Source: Streptomyces sp. NRRL F-5126 (GTDB lineage: Bacteria > Actinomycetota > Actinomycetes > Streptomycetales > Streptomycetaceae). Taken from it: a stretch of DNA of 64,000 nucleotides. This document shows, one piece after another, positions 16,918-25,468 of the stretch (its first letter is position 1; each line of letters opens with the position of its first letter). The notes below the pieces were generated by a model that did no database searches, was not told the origin of the DNA, and saw only the letters and a program-made list of their open reading frames with translations. Where the stretch lies: contig NZ_JOFZ01000003.1 of NCBI RefSeq assembly GCF_000721265.1, positions 1 through 64,000 of the forward strand. The letters run 5' to 3'. Made by a program: the position numbers and the translations under genes.

Positions 16918-18315
16918 ATGAGCACCGACAGCGGAAGTTCCGCGAGCGGTACGGTCGCGTACCGGGAAGTGACGGACAGCAGGGGCCGCGTGTACCGGGT
17001 GGGCGAGTCGGATCGCGACATCCTCGGACACTCGCGCAAGCTGATGGTGTACCTGCCGTGGGTCGCCATGATGTCGATCAGCGTGTCGGAGTACGCGTTC
17101 GGGTCGGCGGAGGACGTCCTGTCCCACGCGCACGGCTGGACCCAGAGCAACACCTTCTGGATCCTGAGCGTCTGGGTCTTCTTCCAGGCGGGGATCGCGT
17201 TCCCGGCCGGCTGGCTGCGTGAGAGGGGGAAGCTGCCCGCGAGGCGGGCCGTGTACATCGGATCCGTGCTCTGCCTGATCAGCTTCCTCGCCATCTCGCA
17301 CGCCGGCAACGTCCTCCTGGCGATCCTCGGGTTCGGTGTCGTCGGCGGGCTGGGCTCCGGTCTGGTCTACGCCACCTGCATCAACATGGTCGGCAAGTGG
17401 TTCCCGGAACGGCGCGGAGCCAAGACCGGCTTCGTCAACGGCGGGTTCGCCTACGGGTCGCTGCCGTTCATCTTCATCTTCAACTACGCGTTCGACACCG
17501 GCAACTACCACACGGTGCTCGACCTCATCGGGGTCTACGTGCTGATCGCGGTGGGGATCTGCGCCTGGTTCTTCAAGGACCCGCCGAAGAACTGGTGGCC
17601 CGAGGAGGTCGACCCGCTGAGCTTCAGCGGCAACACGAAGAGCGCGCGGAGCCTGGCCAAGAACCCGCCTGCCGTGCGGCAGTTCACGCCCAAGGAGGCC
17701 GTCAGGACCGGCATGCTGCCACTGATGTGGATCACGGTGGTCATGACCGCCGGTGTGTCGATCTTCGGGATCTCCTTCCAGGTGGACTTCGCCAAGGAGA
17801 TCGGTTTCGGGCCTCTCGTCGCGGCGACGTCGATGGGTGTCATGGCCGTCGTCAACGGCGTGGGGCGTGCGGTCGTCGGCTGGCTGTCCGACCTGTGGGG
17901 CCGCAAGCTGACCCTGTTCTTCGTGATCGTCGTCCTGGGACTCGCCCAGTTCGGTGTGATCTGGGCCGGCTCCATCCACAGCGAGTGGCTGTTCCTGGTG
18001 TTCGCCTTCCTCTCCGGGTTCGGCGGCGGCGCCTTCTACCCGATGTTCGCGGCGCTGACCCCCGACTACTTCGGGGAGAACTACAACGCCACCAACTACG
18101 GGCTCGTCTACAGCGGGAAGCTGATCAGCGGCCTGTTCGGCGGCGGCCTCGGAGCCATGGTGGTCGACGCGTGGGGATACTACGGCGCCTATGCGCTCGC
18201 CGGCGGCATCTCGATGGTGGCCGCGGCGCTCGCGCTGCTGCTGAGGCAGCCGGGCCGGCCAGGGGCCAGGAAGCTGGTGGCCAATCCGCAGCCCGTCAGC
18301 AGGGAGGCCGTCTGA
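16918..18315 (+). CDS. MFS transporter, oxalate/formate antiporter family
   Basis: A 465-residue, 12-helix major facilitator. It starts at the ATG at 16918 behind GGGGAG, with a cytoplasmic N-terminus of about 35 residues. Family signs are the RRGAKTGFVNGGFAYGS loop after helix 4-5, the FKDPPKNWWPEE segment before the central loop, and GRAVVGWLSDLWGRKLT in the second half, all as in OFA transporters such as OxlT. In this operon the likely job is oxalate uptake, perhaps in exchange for formate or with protons. It is last in the plus-strand operon and is followed by a strong two-level terminator. Confidence 0.87.
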   Translation: MSTDSGSSASGTVAYREVTDSRGRVYRVGESDRDILGHSRKLMVYLPWVAMMSISVSEYAFGSAEDVLSHAHGWTQSNTFWILSVWVFFQAGIAFPAGWLRERGKLPARRAVYIGSVLCLISFLAISHAGNVLLAILGFGVVGGLGSGLVYATCINMVGKWFPERRGAKTGFVNGGFAYGSLPFIFIFNYAFDTGNYHTVLDLIGVYVLIAVGICAWFFKDPPKNWWPEEVDPLSFSGNTKSARSLAKNPPAVRQFTPKEAVRTGMLPLMWITVVMTAGVSIFGISFQVDFAKEIGFGPLVAATSMGVMAVVNGVGRAVVGWLSDLWGRKLTLFFVIVVLGLAQFGVIWAGSIHSEWLFLVFAFLSGFGGGAFYPMFAALTPDYFGENYNATNYGLVYSGKLISGLFGGGLGAMVVDAWGYYGAYALAGGISMVAAALALLLRQPGRPGARKLVANPQPVSREAV

Positions 18316-18336
18316 CCTCTCGGTCCGCGATCGCGC

Positions 18337-18387
18337 GGAGGCGGTCCTGCGTCCGGCTCGTGGTGAGCCGGACGCGGGGCCGCCTCC
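18337..18387. terminator. Bidirectional terminator between the transporter and GntR genes
   Basis: An inner 11-bp stem (18349-18359 with 18365-18375, 5-nt loop) sits inside an outer 8-bp stem (18337-18344 with 18380-18387). It lies between the converging stops at 18315 and 18424. Confidence 0.8.
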
Positions 18388-18423
18388 GGCCGTACGCTCG
18401 CGGCACCGGCGGTCGGCCGCCGG

Positions 18424-19101
18424 TCAGTTGTGTTCGCGGTGGTGGTACGTGGACCTGGTGTGTTCGGTGTGGGCCCGCATCACGGCCACCGCGCCGCTCT
18501 CGTCGTGGGCGGCGATCGCGGCGATCAGCTCGCGGTGCTCGATCCAGGACTGCTTGCCGCGCTGCCGGGCCACCGGGGTGTAGTACCAGCGGACCCGGCG
18601 GTCGACCTGGCCGGCCAGTTCGGCGAGCACGACGTTGCTCGCCATCGCCATCACCCGGGCGTGGAAGGCGGCGTTGACGGCTACGGCGAGGTCGACGTCG
18701 TCGTTCTCCACGGCCTGCTCGCCGCGCGCGCACAGCCCGTCGAGCTCGGCGATCCCCGCCTCGTCGGCCCCCGCCGCGGCGAGCCGCGCGGCCTCCGCCT
18801 CGAGCAGCGTGCGGACGGACAGCAGCTGGTCGGCCTCCTCCTTCGTGGGCTCGTGGACGAACGCGCCCTGCGCGGGGCGCAGATCGACCCATCCCTCGGT
18901 GTTGAGCCGCTGGAGCGCCTCGCGCACCGGCTGCCGCGACACCCCGAGGTGGCCGGCGAGTTCGCTCTCCACCAGATGCTGCCCCGGCCGCAGGGCGCGG
19001 GTGATGATCAGTTCGAGCAGCGCCTCGTACACCCGCTCGCGCAGCGGCCCCGGCCGCTCCAGCTTCGGCACCGTCCCGTGCGGCAGTCCTGCGGACAACA
19101 T
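18424..19101 (-). CDS. GntR-family (FCD type) regulator of the oxalate locus
   Basis: A 225-residue regulator. The winged helix-turn-helix is RPGQHLVESELAGHLGVSRQ followed by PVREALQRLNTEGW (about residues 38-71). The C-terminal all-helical FCD domain has the metal/ligand histidine pattern AFHARVMAMAS and WIEHRELIAAIA. FCD proteins often bind small carboxylates. A copy of the locus motif (rc ACTGTAGACG at 19142-19151) lies 40 bases upstream of its start, and three more copies lie at the other promoters of the locus. It is therefore the probable autoregulated controller. Oxalate, oxalyl-CoA, formate or glyoxylate are candidate effectors. Confidence 0.88.
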   Translation of the reverse strand: MLSAGLPHGTVPKLERPGPLRERVYEALLELIITRALRPGQHLVESELAGHLGVSRQPVREALQRLNTEGWVDLRPAQGAFVHEPTKEEADQLLSVRTLLEAEAARLAAAGADEAGIAELDGLCARGEQAVENDDVDLAVAVNAAFHARVMAMASNVVLAELAGQVDRRVRWYYTPVARQRGKQSWIEHRELIAAIAAHDESGAVAVMRAHTEHTRSTYHHREHN

Positions 19102-19141
19102 GGGCCCTCCCTACTCCGGCCGACCGCGGCGCATTGGTTAT

Positions 19142-19151
19142 CGTCTACAGT
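19142..19151 (-). promoter_or_regulatory. GntR operator-like site B
   Basis: On the minus strand this reads ACTGTAGACG, preceded by AG as in site A. It lies between the FabH-like stop and the GntR start, so it belongs to the GntR promoter. Confidence 0.6.
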
Positions 19152-19169
19152 CTACCGGCGCTGTTGATC

Positions 19170-20117
19170 TCATGGGCAGCGGATGACCTGGCCCGCGTAG
19201 GAGAGGTTGCCGCCGAAGCCGAAGAGCAGTGCCGGTGCACCCGACGCGACCTCGCCCCTGGCGACGAGCTTGGACAGCGCCATCGGGATCGACGCCGCCG
19301 AGGTGTTGCCGGAATCCACGACGTCCCGGGCGACGACGGCGTTCACAGCGCCGATCTTGCGGGCGACGGGCTCGACGATGCGCAGGTTCGCCTGGTGCAG
19401 CACGACCGCGCCGAGCTCCTCGGGCGCCACCCCGGCACGCTCGCAGACCTTGCGTGCGATGGGCGGCAGCTCGGTGACGGCCCATCGGTAGACGGACTGC
19501 CCGTCCTGGGCGAACCGTGACGGGGTGCCCTCGATCCGCACCGCGGTGCTCATCTCCGGTACAGAACCCCACAGCACGGGCCCGACGCCCGCCTGCTCAC
19601 CGGGACCGACGCTCTCCACGACCGCCGCGCCCGCGCCGTCGCCCATCAGGACGCACGTGGAGCGGTCGGTCCAGTCGGCGATGGCCGTCATCTCGTCGGC
19701 GCCGATGACGAGCGCACGGCTTGCCGCGCCCGCGCGCAGGGTGTGGTCCGCCATCGCGAGCGCGTGGGTGAAGCCGGCGCAGACGACGTTGAGGTCGAGG
19801 ACGGCCGGGGACGCCATGGAGAGCCTGGCCGCCACGCGCGCCGCCATGTTCGGCGACCTGTCGACGGCGGTCGACGTGGCGACCAGGACGAGGTCGATGT
19901 CCGCGGGTACGAGACCGGCCGCGGCCAGGGCCTTGGCGCCGGCGTGCGCGGCCAGTTCGTCCACGGGTTCGTCAGGGCCCGCCACATACCGGGTCTTGAT
20001 GCCGACACGACTGGTGATCCACTCGTCGCTGGTGTCGACCATGCCCGCCAAGTCGTCGTTGGTGAGCACCTTGGTGGGCTGGTAGTGCCCGAGCGCGGCG
20101 ATGCGCGTGCCTGTCAC
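19170..20117 (-). CDS. FabH-like beta-ketoacyl-ACP synthase III family protein
   Basis: A 315-residue thiolase-fold enzyme with the full KAS III triad: C113 in VVCAGF, H241 in VLHQANLRI and N271 in DSGNTSAAS. The N-terminus shows the usual TDEWI-like TSDEWITSRVGIKTR motif. Typical members condense an acyl-CoA with malonyl-ACP to start fatty-acid or polyketide chains. No fab genes are beside it. It sits inside the oxalate locus on the same strand as gntR, 68 bases before it. The housekeeping fabH of Streptomyces lies in a fab operon, so this is a paralogue. Whether it uses an oxalate-derived CoA ester or was merely retained here is unknown. Confidence 0.85.
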   Translation of the reverse strand: MTGTRIAALGHYQPTKVLTNDDLAGMVDTSDEWITSRVGIKTRYVAGPDEPVDELAAHAGAKALAAAGLVPADIDLVLVATSTAVDRSPNMAARVAARLSMASPAVLDLNVVCAGFTHALAMADHTLRAGAASRALVIGADEMTAIADWTDRSTCVLMGDGAGAAVVESVGPGEQAGVGPVLWGSVPEMSTAVRIEGTPSRFAQDGQSVYRWAVTELPPIARKVCERAGVAPEELGAVVLHQANLRIVEPVARKIGAVNAVVARDVVDSGNTSAASIPMALSKLVARGEVASGAPALLFGFGGNLSYAGQVIRCP

Positions 20118-20452
20118 GCGGGACCCCCTTAGCTGTCGAGGCTGGATCCTCCAGTCTCGTCAGCGACTCGTCGGTACGAAGACAGGTGAACCGACAGGAT
20201 TCCGCCGCGCCGCTTGGAGAGACCGTCTCATCACAGGCGCGATCGGGATCAATGCTTGAACAGCTGTTTGCCTGTGCGTTCGAGTGCGTGGACACCTTAA
20301 CCGCGACACGCAAAGAAATGAGCAAGGAGCCGACGGATGTCTTGTCGGCACCAAACCCATACTGTAGACAGTATACCGTCGACATGAAAGTCGGCAGGAT
20401 CCGGAGTGTGACGCTTCTCTCGGTCTCCCTCATACCGAACGGAGAGCCCCAC
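20118..20452. other. Divergent intergenic region with GntR-type palindrome
   Basis: These 335 bases separate the FabH-like and ketopantoate-reductase-like genes. The left part shows nothing clear. The right part holds operator-like site C (20359-20374) and a ribosome site GGAGAG before the GTG at 20453. An in-frame extension of the reductase back to 20186 exists but crosses the operator and lacks family similarity. Confidence 0.6.
20359..20374. promoter_or_regulatory. GntR operator-like site C
   Basis: ATACTGT-AG-ACAGTAT is a perfect 7-bp inverted repeat with a 2-nt centre. It contains ACTGTAGACA, one of four copies of the locus motif, and is the most symmetrical. It lies 79 bases upstream of the reductase start. 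Confidence 0.72.
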
Positions 20453-21436
20453 GTGAAAGTCGCAGTGGTGGGCGCCGGAGCCATCGGCGCCTACGTAGGA
20501 GCGGCGCTCGACAGAGCAGGCGCCGACGTCCATCTGATCGCCCGTGGACCGCACCTCGCGGCCATGAGGCAGCACGGAGTACAGGTACTCAGTCCGCGCG
20601 GGGACTTCACCGCGCACGTCCACGCGACGGACCGGCCGTCGGACGTGGGCCCCGTCGACTACGTGTTCCTCGGCCTGAAGGCGAACTCCTACGCGGCGTG
20701 CGGGCCGCTGGTCGAGCCTCTGGTCAAGGAGTCCACGGCGCTGGTCGCCGCGCAGAACGGCATCCCCTGGTGGTACTTCCACGGCCACGGCGGGCCGCAC
20801 GACGGCCGCACGGTCGAGAGCGTCGACCCCGGCGGCTCGGTCAGCGCCGTGCTGCCGCCGGGACGCGCCGTGGGGTGCGTCGTCTACGCGGCGACGGAGC
20901 TCGCGGCGCCCGGTGTCGTCAGGCACCTGGAGGGGACGAGGTTCTCCATCGGCGAGCCGGACCGCTCGGTGTCCGGGCGCTGCCTCGACTTCAGCGACGC
21001 GATGCGCGCCGGCGGGCTCAAGTGCCCGGTGGAGGCCGAGTTGCGCGAGGACATCTGGATCAAACTGCTGGGCAACATCTCCTTCAACCCGATCAGCGCG
21101 CTGACCCGCGCGACCATGCGCGAGATGTGCCTGCACCGCTCTACGCGCGAGGTCATCGAGACGATGATGGCCGAGACACTCGCCGTCGCCCGGTCGCTCG
21201 GCTGCCGTCCCGGCATCTCCATCGAGCGCAGGCTCGCGGGGGCCGAACGCGTCGGCGACCACCGCACCTCCACGCTCCAGGACCTGGAGAAGGGCAAGCC
21301 GCTCGAACTCGATGTGCTGCTGGCCGCCGTGGTCGAACTCGCCGGCGTGACCGGCGTGCCGGTGCCGACGCTGCGGACCGTCGCAGCCATCTCCGATCTG
21401 CTCGCCCGCGGCACGGCACCGGCCGCCGCGGCCTGA
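20453..21436 (+). CDS. Ketopantoate reductase-like protein, candidate oxalyl-CoA reductase
   Basis: A 327-residue ApbA/PanE-family protein. The NADPH loop is GAGAIG at residues 7-12, followed by the domain with FLGLKANSY (catalytic lysine candidate) and the C-terminal helical domain with WIKLLGNISFNPISALT. Biosynthetic PanE makes pantoate for CoA. In Methylobacterium extorquens a paralogue, PanE2, was reported to reduce oxalyl-CoA to glyoxylate during oxalate growth. Position inside an oxalyl-CoA-forming locus, with a GntR site in its promoter, makes that role plausible here. A CoA-supply role is the alternative. Start GTG at 20453 with GGAGAG upstream. Confidence 0.82.
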   Translation: MKVAVVGAGAIGAYVGAALDRAGADVHLIARGPHLAAMRQHGVQVLSPRGDFTAHVHATDRPSDVGPVDYVFLGLKANSYAACGPLVEPLVKESTALVAAQNGIPWWYFHGHGGPHDGRTVESVDPGGSVSAVLPPGRAVGCVVYAATELAAPGVVRHLEGTRFSIGEPDRSVSGRCLDFSDAMRAGGLKCPVEAELREDIWIKLLGNISFNPISALTRATMREMCLHRSTREVIETMMAETLAVARSLGCRPGISIERRLAGAERVGDHRTSTLQDLEKGKPLELDVLLAAVVELAGVTGVPVPTLRTVAAISDLLARGTAPAAAA

Positions 21437-21585
21437 TCCGCACCGCACCACCGAAACCGCACCACACCACCCACCGAGAACACACACCGATCCGGATGGC
21501 CGGCGGCCGCCACCGTGCGTCCGTCACCGTATGTCCGCCACAAACCCCGGTACACGGGGTTCCGTTGAGCCGCCGGGCAACGAAT

Positions 21586-21595
21586 ACTGTATGCA
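21586..21595 (+). promoter_or_regulatory. GntR operator-like site D
   Basis: ACTGTATGCA, extended to ACTGTATGCAATG as in site A, lies 38 bases upstream of the formate dehydrogenase start. Preceding bases AT match site C. Confidence 0.65.
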
Positions 21596-21633
21596 ATGGG
21601 GCGGACCGCCGGCCATCACCCGAGGAGCGCACC

Positions 21634-23559
21634 GTGCCGAAACGAGAGCGCACACCGACGACGTACAGCCGCATCACCCAGCCGATGGTGCGGGACGAGA
21701 AGGGCGGCAGGCTGCGCGCGGCCACCTGGGACGAGGCACTCGGGCGCGCGGCACGCGGCCTCGACGCCGCCCGTGGCGCGTTCGGGATGTTCTCCTGCTC
21801 GCGCGCGACGAACGAGATGAACTACGTGGCACAGAAGTTCACCCGTGTGGTGATGGGCACCAACAACGTGGACTCGTGCAACAGGACCTGCCACGCGCCG
21901 AGCGTCGCAGGGCTCGCCGCGGCCTTCGGCTCCGGCGGCGGCACCTCCTCCTACGAGGAGGTCGAGCACACCGACGTCATCCTGATGTGGGGCTCCAACG
22001 CGCGCTTCGCGCACCCGATCTTCTTCCAGCACGTGCTCAAGGGCATCAGGAACGGCGCGCGGATGTACGCGGTCGACCCCCGGCGCACCTCCACCGCCGA
22101 GTGGGCGGAGAGCTGGCTCGGCCTCAACGTCGGGACGGACATCGCGATGGCGCACGCCATCGCCCGCGAGATCATCCACGCCGACCTGCACAACAGGACG
22201 TTCGTGGAGCGGGCGACCACCGGATTCGCCGAGTACGCGGCCGAGGTCGAACCCTGGACGCTTCAGGCGGCCGAGCGGGTCACCGGCGTGCCGGCCGCGG
22301 CCATCCGCGAGGTCGCCCACGCCTACGCACGCGCCGAACGCGCCCAGCTGTGCTGGACGCTGGGCATCACCGAGCACCACAACGGCACCGACAACGTCCG
22401 GGCCCTGATCAACCTGGCGCTGCTGACGGGGCACGTCGGCAGGTACGGCTCGGGCGTGCAGCCCCTGCGCGGCCAGAACAACGTGCAGGGAGGCGGCGAC
22501 ATGGGCGCCATCCCCGACCGCCTGCCCGGGTTCCAGGACATCCTGGAGGCCGGCGTGCGGCGGAAGTTCGAGACCGCCTGGGACACCGTCATCCAGCCGA
22601 GCCAGGGCCTGAACCTGACGAAGATGTTCGAGGCCATGGAGTCGGGCGAGCTGCGTGCGGTGTACTGCGTCGGCGAGAACCCCGCCCAGTCGGAGGCCGA
22701 CAGCGAGCAGGCAGTCGAGCGGCTGAGCCGGCTCGACTGCCTGGTGGTCCAGGACATCTTCATGACGAAGACGGCCGAACTGGCCGACGTGGTACTGCCG
22801 GCGACGGCCGCCTGGTGCGAGAGCTCGGGCACCACCACCAACAGCGAGCGCCGTGTGCAACTCGTCCGCAAGGCCATCGACCCGCCGGACGGGGCACGCG
22901 ACGACATCGACATCATCTGCGACCTCGCGACGCGCCTCGGGCACCCGTGGAAGTACGCCGGCGCAGAGGCCGTCTGGGACGAACTGCGCTCCCTCTCCCC
23001 GCAGCACCACGGCATGACGTACGAGCGGCTGCGCGACAACCAGGGCATCCAGTGGCCCTGCCCCGACCTCGACCGGATCGGCCCCGGCTTCCTGCACGGC
23101 AGGCTGTGGGCGGACGACCCCGACGAGCGGGGCAGGCGCGCACCGTTCGGGATCGTGCGGCACGACCCTCCGGTGGACGGGATCGACGAGCAGTTCCCGC
23201 TGCGGCTGACCACGGGCCGGCGGCTCGACTCGTACAACACCGGTGTGCAGAGCGGGAGTTTCGCCTCGCCCCTGCGCCGGGGCGAGTACGTGGAGCTGTG
23301 CCCGGAGGACGCCGAACGCTACGGCGTGCGGGCGGGCGAGCGCGTGCGGGTCGCCTCCCGCCGCGGCGAGGTCGAGGCGCCGGTGTGGATCGACACGGCG
23401 CTGCGGCCCGGGCTCGCGTTCATGGCGATGCACTTCCCCGACGAGGTGGACACCAACAAGCTGACCATCGAGGCCAACGACCCGATCGCCGGGACCGCCG
23501 AGTTCAAGGCGTCCGCGATCAGGATCGAACGCCTGACCCGACCGGCCGTGGGGAGCTGA
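21634..23559 (+). CDS. Formate dehydrogenase molybdenum subunit lacking the Fe4S4 head
   Basis: A 641-residue molybdopterin oxidoreductase with a GTG start at 21634 behind CGAGGAG. The molybdenum-ligand Cys is C86 in SCNRTCHAPSV, equivalent to Sec140 of E. coli FdhF, followed by the invariant His. The usual N-terminal cysteine cluster (CxxCxxxC...C) that binds [4Fe-4S] is absent; the protein begins directly with ITQPMVRDEKGGRLRAATWDEAL. That missing head is found at the end of the protein encoded at 25465-26322. The C-terminal molydopterin-dinucleotide domain is present (PLRLTTGRRLDSYNTG, IEANDPIAGTAEFK). It oxidises formate to CO2 and is first in a coupled fdh operon. Confidence 0.88.
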   Translation: MPKRERTPTTYSRITQPMVRDEKGGRLRAATWDEALGRAARGLDAARGAFGMFSCSRATNEMNYVAQKFTRVVMGTNNVDSCNRTCHAPSVAGLAAAFGSGGGTSSYEEVEHTDVILMWGSNARFAHPIFFQHVLKGIRNGARMYAVDPRRTSTAEWAESWLGLNVGTDIAMAHAIAREIIHADLHNRTFVERATTGFAEYAAEVEPWTLQAAERVTGVPAAAIREVAHAYARAERAQLCWTLGITEHHNGTDNVRALINLALLTGHVGRYGSGVQPLRGQNNVQGGGDMGAIPDRLPGFQDILEAGVRRKFETAWDTVIQPSQGLNLTKMFEAMESGELRAVYCVGENPAQSEADSEQAVERLSRLDCLVVQDIFMTKTAELADVVLPATAAWCESSGTTTNSERRVQLVRKAIDPPDGARDDIDIICDLATRLGHPWKYAGAEAVWDELRSLSPQHHGMTYERLRDNQGIQWPCPDLDRIGPGFLHGRLWADDPDERGRRAPFGIVRHDPPVDGIDEQFPLRLTTGRRLDSYNTGVQSGSFASPLRRGEYVELCPEDAERYGVRAGERVRVASRRGEVEAPVWIDTALRPGLAFMAMHFPDEVDTNKLTIEANDPIAGTAEFKASAIRIERLTRPAVGS

Positions 23560-23563
23560 CCGC

Positions 23564-25468
23564 ATGGATCTGCGATTCGGGGAAGCCCGGCCGACGGACG
23601 AGGAGCGCGCCGCCGTCGACGCGCTCCTCGGGCCGCCCGCCTCCTCCTGGGAGGGCGCCCACGAGCGCACGGACGGCGACCTGCGCTGGGCGCGCGGCGG
23701 CCGGGAGGCACGCGACCGCCGGGACCTGCTGCTGCCCGGGCTGCACGCGGTCAACGACCGGGTGGGCTGGATCAGCGAGGGCGCCCTCGCCTACCTGTGC
23801 AGGCGGCTGACCGTGCCGCCCGCCGAGGCGTACGGCGTGGCGACCTTCTACGCGATGTTCGCGATGAAGCCGCGGCCCCGGAACGTCGTGCACGTCTGCA
23901 CCGACCTGGCGTGCATGGCCCGCGGCGCGTCGGCCCTGCGCGCCGGCGTCGAGGAGCGTCTCGGCTCGCCCGGCGGCGACTCGGACGGCGTGACGTGGCA
24001 GGAGTCGCCCTGCCTCGGCCTGTGCGAGCGGGCGCCCGCCGCCCTGGTGGTGCGTGCGGGCCCGGCGGGTCCCGAGGACGCCTCCGCCGCGGACGCTGGT
24101 CCGGGCCCGGCTGCCGCGGGCCGCGCTCTGCCGTACGCGACCGCCGTCGTCGCGCCCGCCACCGCGCAGAGCGTGGTGAGCGGCGCCCAGGCCCCGGATG
24201 CCGCGCCCGCCGAGCCCTCGGCCGGGTTCGCGGTGCCGCAGGCCGGGCAGCCAGGACTCACCCTGCTGCGCAGGGTCGGGGTCGTCGATCCGCTGAGCCT
24301 CGACGACTACCGGCGCCATGGCGGGTACACGGCGCTGCGCCGCGCCTTCGCGATGGGGCCTGCGCGGGTGATCAGGGAGGTCACGGACGCGGGACTGGTC
24401 GGACGCGGCGGCGCCGCTTTCCCCACAGGACGCAAGTGGGGGGCCACGGCCGCCCAGCCGGACCACCCGCACTACCTGGTGTGCAACGCCGACGAGTCGG
24501 AGCCCGGCACGTTCAAGGACCGGGTCCTCATGGAGGGCGACCCGTATTCCCTCATCGAGGCGATGACCATCGCGGGCTACGCCGTCGGCGCCCACAAGGG
24601 CTACCTGTACCTGCGCGGCGAGTACCCGCGCTCGCTCACCCTGCTGGCGCACGCGATCGGCCAGGCGCGGACGCGAGGCCTCCTCGGCGACGACGTGCTC
24701 GGCCAGGGGTACGCGTTCGACATCGAGATACGGCGCGGCGCCGGCGCGTACATCTGCGGTGAGGAGACCGCGCTGTTCAACTCCATCGAGGGCATGCGCG
24801 GCGAGCCGCGCTCCAAGCCGCCGTTCCCGGTGGAGAAGGGCCTGTTCGCCAAGCCGACCGCGGAGAACAACGTCGAGACGCTGGTCAACGTCCTGCCCAT
24901 CCTGGAGGAGGGAGCCGAACACTTCGCGTCGATCGGCGGCGGTCTTTCCACCGGGCCCAAGCTGTTCTGCGTGTCGGGCAGCGTCGGCAGGCCCGGCGTG
25001 TACGAGCTGCCGTTCGGTGCCACCCTCGGCGAGCTGCTCGACCTGGCGCAGGCGTCGCCACGCGCCAGGGCCGTCCTGCTCGGCGGCGCCGCCGGGGGCT
25101 TCGTACGCCCGGACGAGCGGCACATCCCGCTCACCTTCGAGGGCACCCGGGAGGCGGGGACGACGCTCGGCTCCGGGGTGGTGCTCGTCCTCGACGACAC
25201 GGTCGCGCTGCCGAGGGTGCTGCTGCGCATCGCGGAGTTCTTCCGCGACGAGTCGTGCGGCCAGTGCGTCCCCTGCCGGATCGGCACGGTCCGCCAGGAG
25301 GAGGCGCTGCGCCGGATCGAGGGCCGTACGGGCGCGGCCGCGGCGGACGACGTCGCGCTGCTGCGCGAGGTGGGGCGCGCCATGCGGGACGCCTCGATCT
25401 GCGGTCTCGGGCAGACCGCGTGGAACGCCGTGGAATCCGCCATCGACCGTCTGGGGGCCTACTCATGA
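23564..25468 (+). CDS. NAD-linked formate dehydrogenase NuoE-NuoF fusion
   Basis: A 634-residue diaphorase subunit. Residues 1-165 are a NuoE-like domain with [2Fe-2S] ligands C112, C117, C150 and C154. A linker rich in Ala, Pro and Gly follows (about 170-225). The rest is NuoF-like: FMN/NADH site GRGGAAFPTGRKWG and YICGEETALFNSIEGMRG, and [4Fe-4S] ligands SCGQCVPC (C565, C568, C571) plus a cysteine near 613. It passes electrons from formate to NAD+. The start is 4 bases after the previous stop, and the end overlaps the next ATG (ATGA), so the three subunits are translationally coupled. Confidence 0.9.
   Translation: MDLRFGEARPTDEERAAVDALLGPPASSWEGAHERTDGDLRWARGGREARDRRDLLLPGLHAVNDRVGWISEGALAYLCRRLTVPPAEAYGVATFYAMFAMKPRPRNVVHVCTDLACMARGASALRAGVEERLGSPGGDSDGVTWQESPCLGLCERAPAALVVRAGPAGPEDASAADAGPGPAAAGRALPYATAVVAPATAQSVVSGAQAPDAAPAEPSAGFAVPQAGQPGLTLLRRVGVVDPLSLDDYRRHGGYTALRRAFAMGPARVIREVTDAGLVGRGGAAFPTGRKWGATAAQPDHPHYLVCNADESEPGTFKDRVLMEGDPYSLIEAMTIAGYAVGAHKGYLYLRGEYPRSLTLLAHAIGQARTRGLLGDDVLGQGYAFDIEIRRGAGAYICGEETALFNSIEGMRGEPRSKPPFPVEKGLFAKPTAENNVETLVNVLPILEEGAEHFASIGGGLSTGPKLFCVSGSVGRPGVYELPFGATLGELLDLAQASPRARAVLLGGAAGGFVRPDERHIPLTFEGTREAGTTLGSGVVLVLDDTVALPRVLLRIAEFFRDESCGQCVPCRIGTVRQEEALRRIEGRTGAAAADDVALLREVGRAMRDASICGLGQTAWNAVESAIDRLGAYS

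Noticed and set aside
20186..20452. N-terminal extension of the PanE-like protein
   Set aside because: It would cross the GntR palindrome. The conserved GxGxxG start and a ribosome site fit the GTG at 20453.
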